IMG/VR virus record: IMGVR_UViG_3300032092_000229
Location: 1-25,025 of that record
DNA: 25,025 nucleotides
Source of the DNA: a virus
Direction: 5' to 3' (one strand)
Shown in pieces: positions 24,424 to 25,025 of the stretch (positions are counted from its first letter, which is position 1; the number at the start of each line of letters is the position of its first letter). The position numbers were made by a program, and so were the translations under genes. Under the pieces are notes generated by a model. That model was not told the DNA's origin. It searched no databases and saw only the letters and a program-made list of their open reading frames with translations.

Positions 24424-25011
24424 ATAGTTAGTTGGTAATAGCTTATATTTACTTATACAGTTTATTACACAACAACTTAAACTCCAGGGTTGTTGTCAGA
24501 AAGACGGGAGCGTAAGCGGTAGTCTTTCTACAACAGTACCGGAGAAGATTTAAAGAATCTATTTTATACTGTTTCATATCTAATGAGCTACACAGAGACG
24601 AAGTCTCAAACTAAAGCATCAACTCCTGAACAAGTAACCGAACGAAGTTCACCAATAAAGCTACAACATCTCGAAGAGATCTAAAAGAAACAATTATTGC
24701 TAAGGAGTTTGAGACAACTGTTTATGCTCAACTAAAACAGTATAATATCCGATTTAACGGCTACAATTGTATTTGCAATACAAACAAGCTACAAAGGTCA
24801 TTTTAAGCCTCTTTGTTGGTCAACAACTGCTCCTACTTATTTTTAAATTTATACTGGTTTATAACCCTTTCAACGCAAACTTGTCCATACTATACTAGTC
24901 GCGCGTCAGCCCACTCTAGCCCGCCGTAGCTCTTGAAATACTACTAGTTTACTACTCATTTGCGCACGAAGTGCGCCAGCCTCGCTACAACAGTAGTGGG
25001 GCTATTTTTTT
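24424..25011 (+). ncRNA. Large structured non-coding RNA (about 590 nt)
   Basis: Bounded by its own promoter and a strong terminator, without a usable ORF. Structure seen: a long hairpin near 24489-24535 (AGAAAGAC/GTCTTTCT extended by TGTTGT/ACAACA) capped by GC-GTAA-GC with GGGA/GGTA facing each other; long-range pairing TATACTGTTT (about 24565) with AAACAGTATA (about 24735); C(GAA)G hairpins at 24595, 24640, 24668 and 24962. GCTACA or CTACAA recurs about six times. Size and phage setting recall ROOL/GOLLD-type RNAs, but family membership is not established. Confidence 0.7.
24978..25011 (+). terminator. Rho-independent terminator of the 590-nt RNA
   Basis: AGCCTCGCTAC-AACA-GTAGTGGGGCT (11 bp, two G-U), A, then seven T. 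Confidence 0.92.
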
Positions 25012-25025
25012 GTCTGCTTGCTGTG

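Noticed and set aside
24326-24976. Repeated ACGAAGT units as CRISPR or phage integration repeats
   Set aside because: Spacing is irregular and each copy is a hairpin tip with different stem sequence, so they fit RNA structure rather than an array.

Overview
The window is part of a large double-stranded DNA tailed-phage genome. Three tandem tail-fibre genes, separate Rz/Rz1 spanins, a SleB-type hydrolase, ThyX, dUTPase, a dense tRNA array and dozens of tiny overlapping genes all point to a phage. An alphaproteobacterial host is inferred. The phage tmRNA is circularly permuted (two-piece), as in alphaproteobacteria, and its tag ANDNNAYEGLALAA resembles tags of that group. A phage-borne ribosomal protein bS21 is present, and about 20 sigma70-type promoters mostly read CTTGAC-N17-TATAAT. 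Host species cannot be told from sequence alone.

Layout. (1) 1-3343, minus: three tail-fibre genes with related N-termini and a small membrane protein. (2) 3385-8861, minus: SpeD-like decarboxylase, winged-helix-like protein, AbrB-like protein, ThyX, a Pyr_excise-like protein, spanins, the permuted tmRNA and a DUF1289 protein. (3) 8952-10529, plus: the only plus-strand protein operon (Myb/SANT-like, two unknowns, dUTPase, bS21, SleB hydrolase), closed by a strong terminator. (4) 10579-14488, minus: metallophosphoesterase and about a dozen small genes including an RMF-like protein. (5) 14456-16626, minus: about 2.1 kb almost without protein genes. It has three promoters whose transcripts begin with the same UCAAGAGCG, a highly folded RNA of about 950 nt rich in GNRA tetraloops, and three embedded tRNAs including an initiator tRNA. 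(6) 16643-18423, minus: 17 more tRNA genes (20 in total), one tRNA-like element and a small lipoprotein gene. (7) 18414-24258, minus: small early-type genes in five or six promoter-led operons. (8) 24275-25025, plus: tandem promoters, no ORF, repeated C(GAA)G hairpins and a strong terminator, which together define a second non-coding RNA of about 590 nt.

Common thread. Much of the window concerns translation: 20 tRNAs, tmRNA, bS21, an RMF-like protein, and a set of promoters placed so close to ATG that their mRNAs must be leaderless or nearly so. The rest supplies nucleotides (ThyX, dUTPase), polyamines (SpeD), lysis and adsorption. Most genes overlap by ATGA, TAATG or GTGA junctions, and several upstream stop codons lie inside the -35 hexamer of the next promoter. 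At three places a promoter element sits inside the loop of a terminator-like hairpin.

All calls come from reading sequence and motifs. No database search, covariance model or folding program was run.
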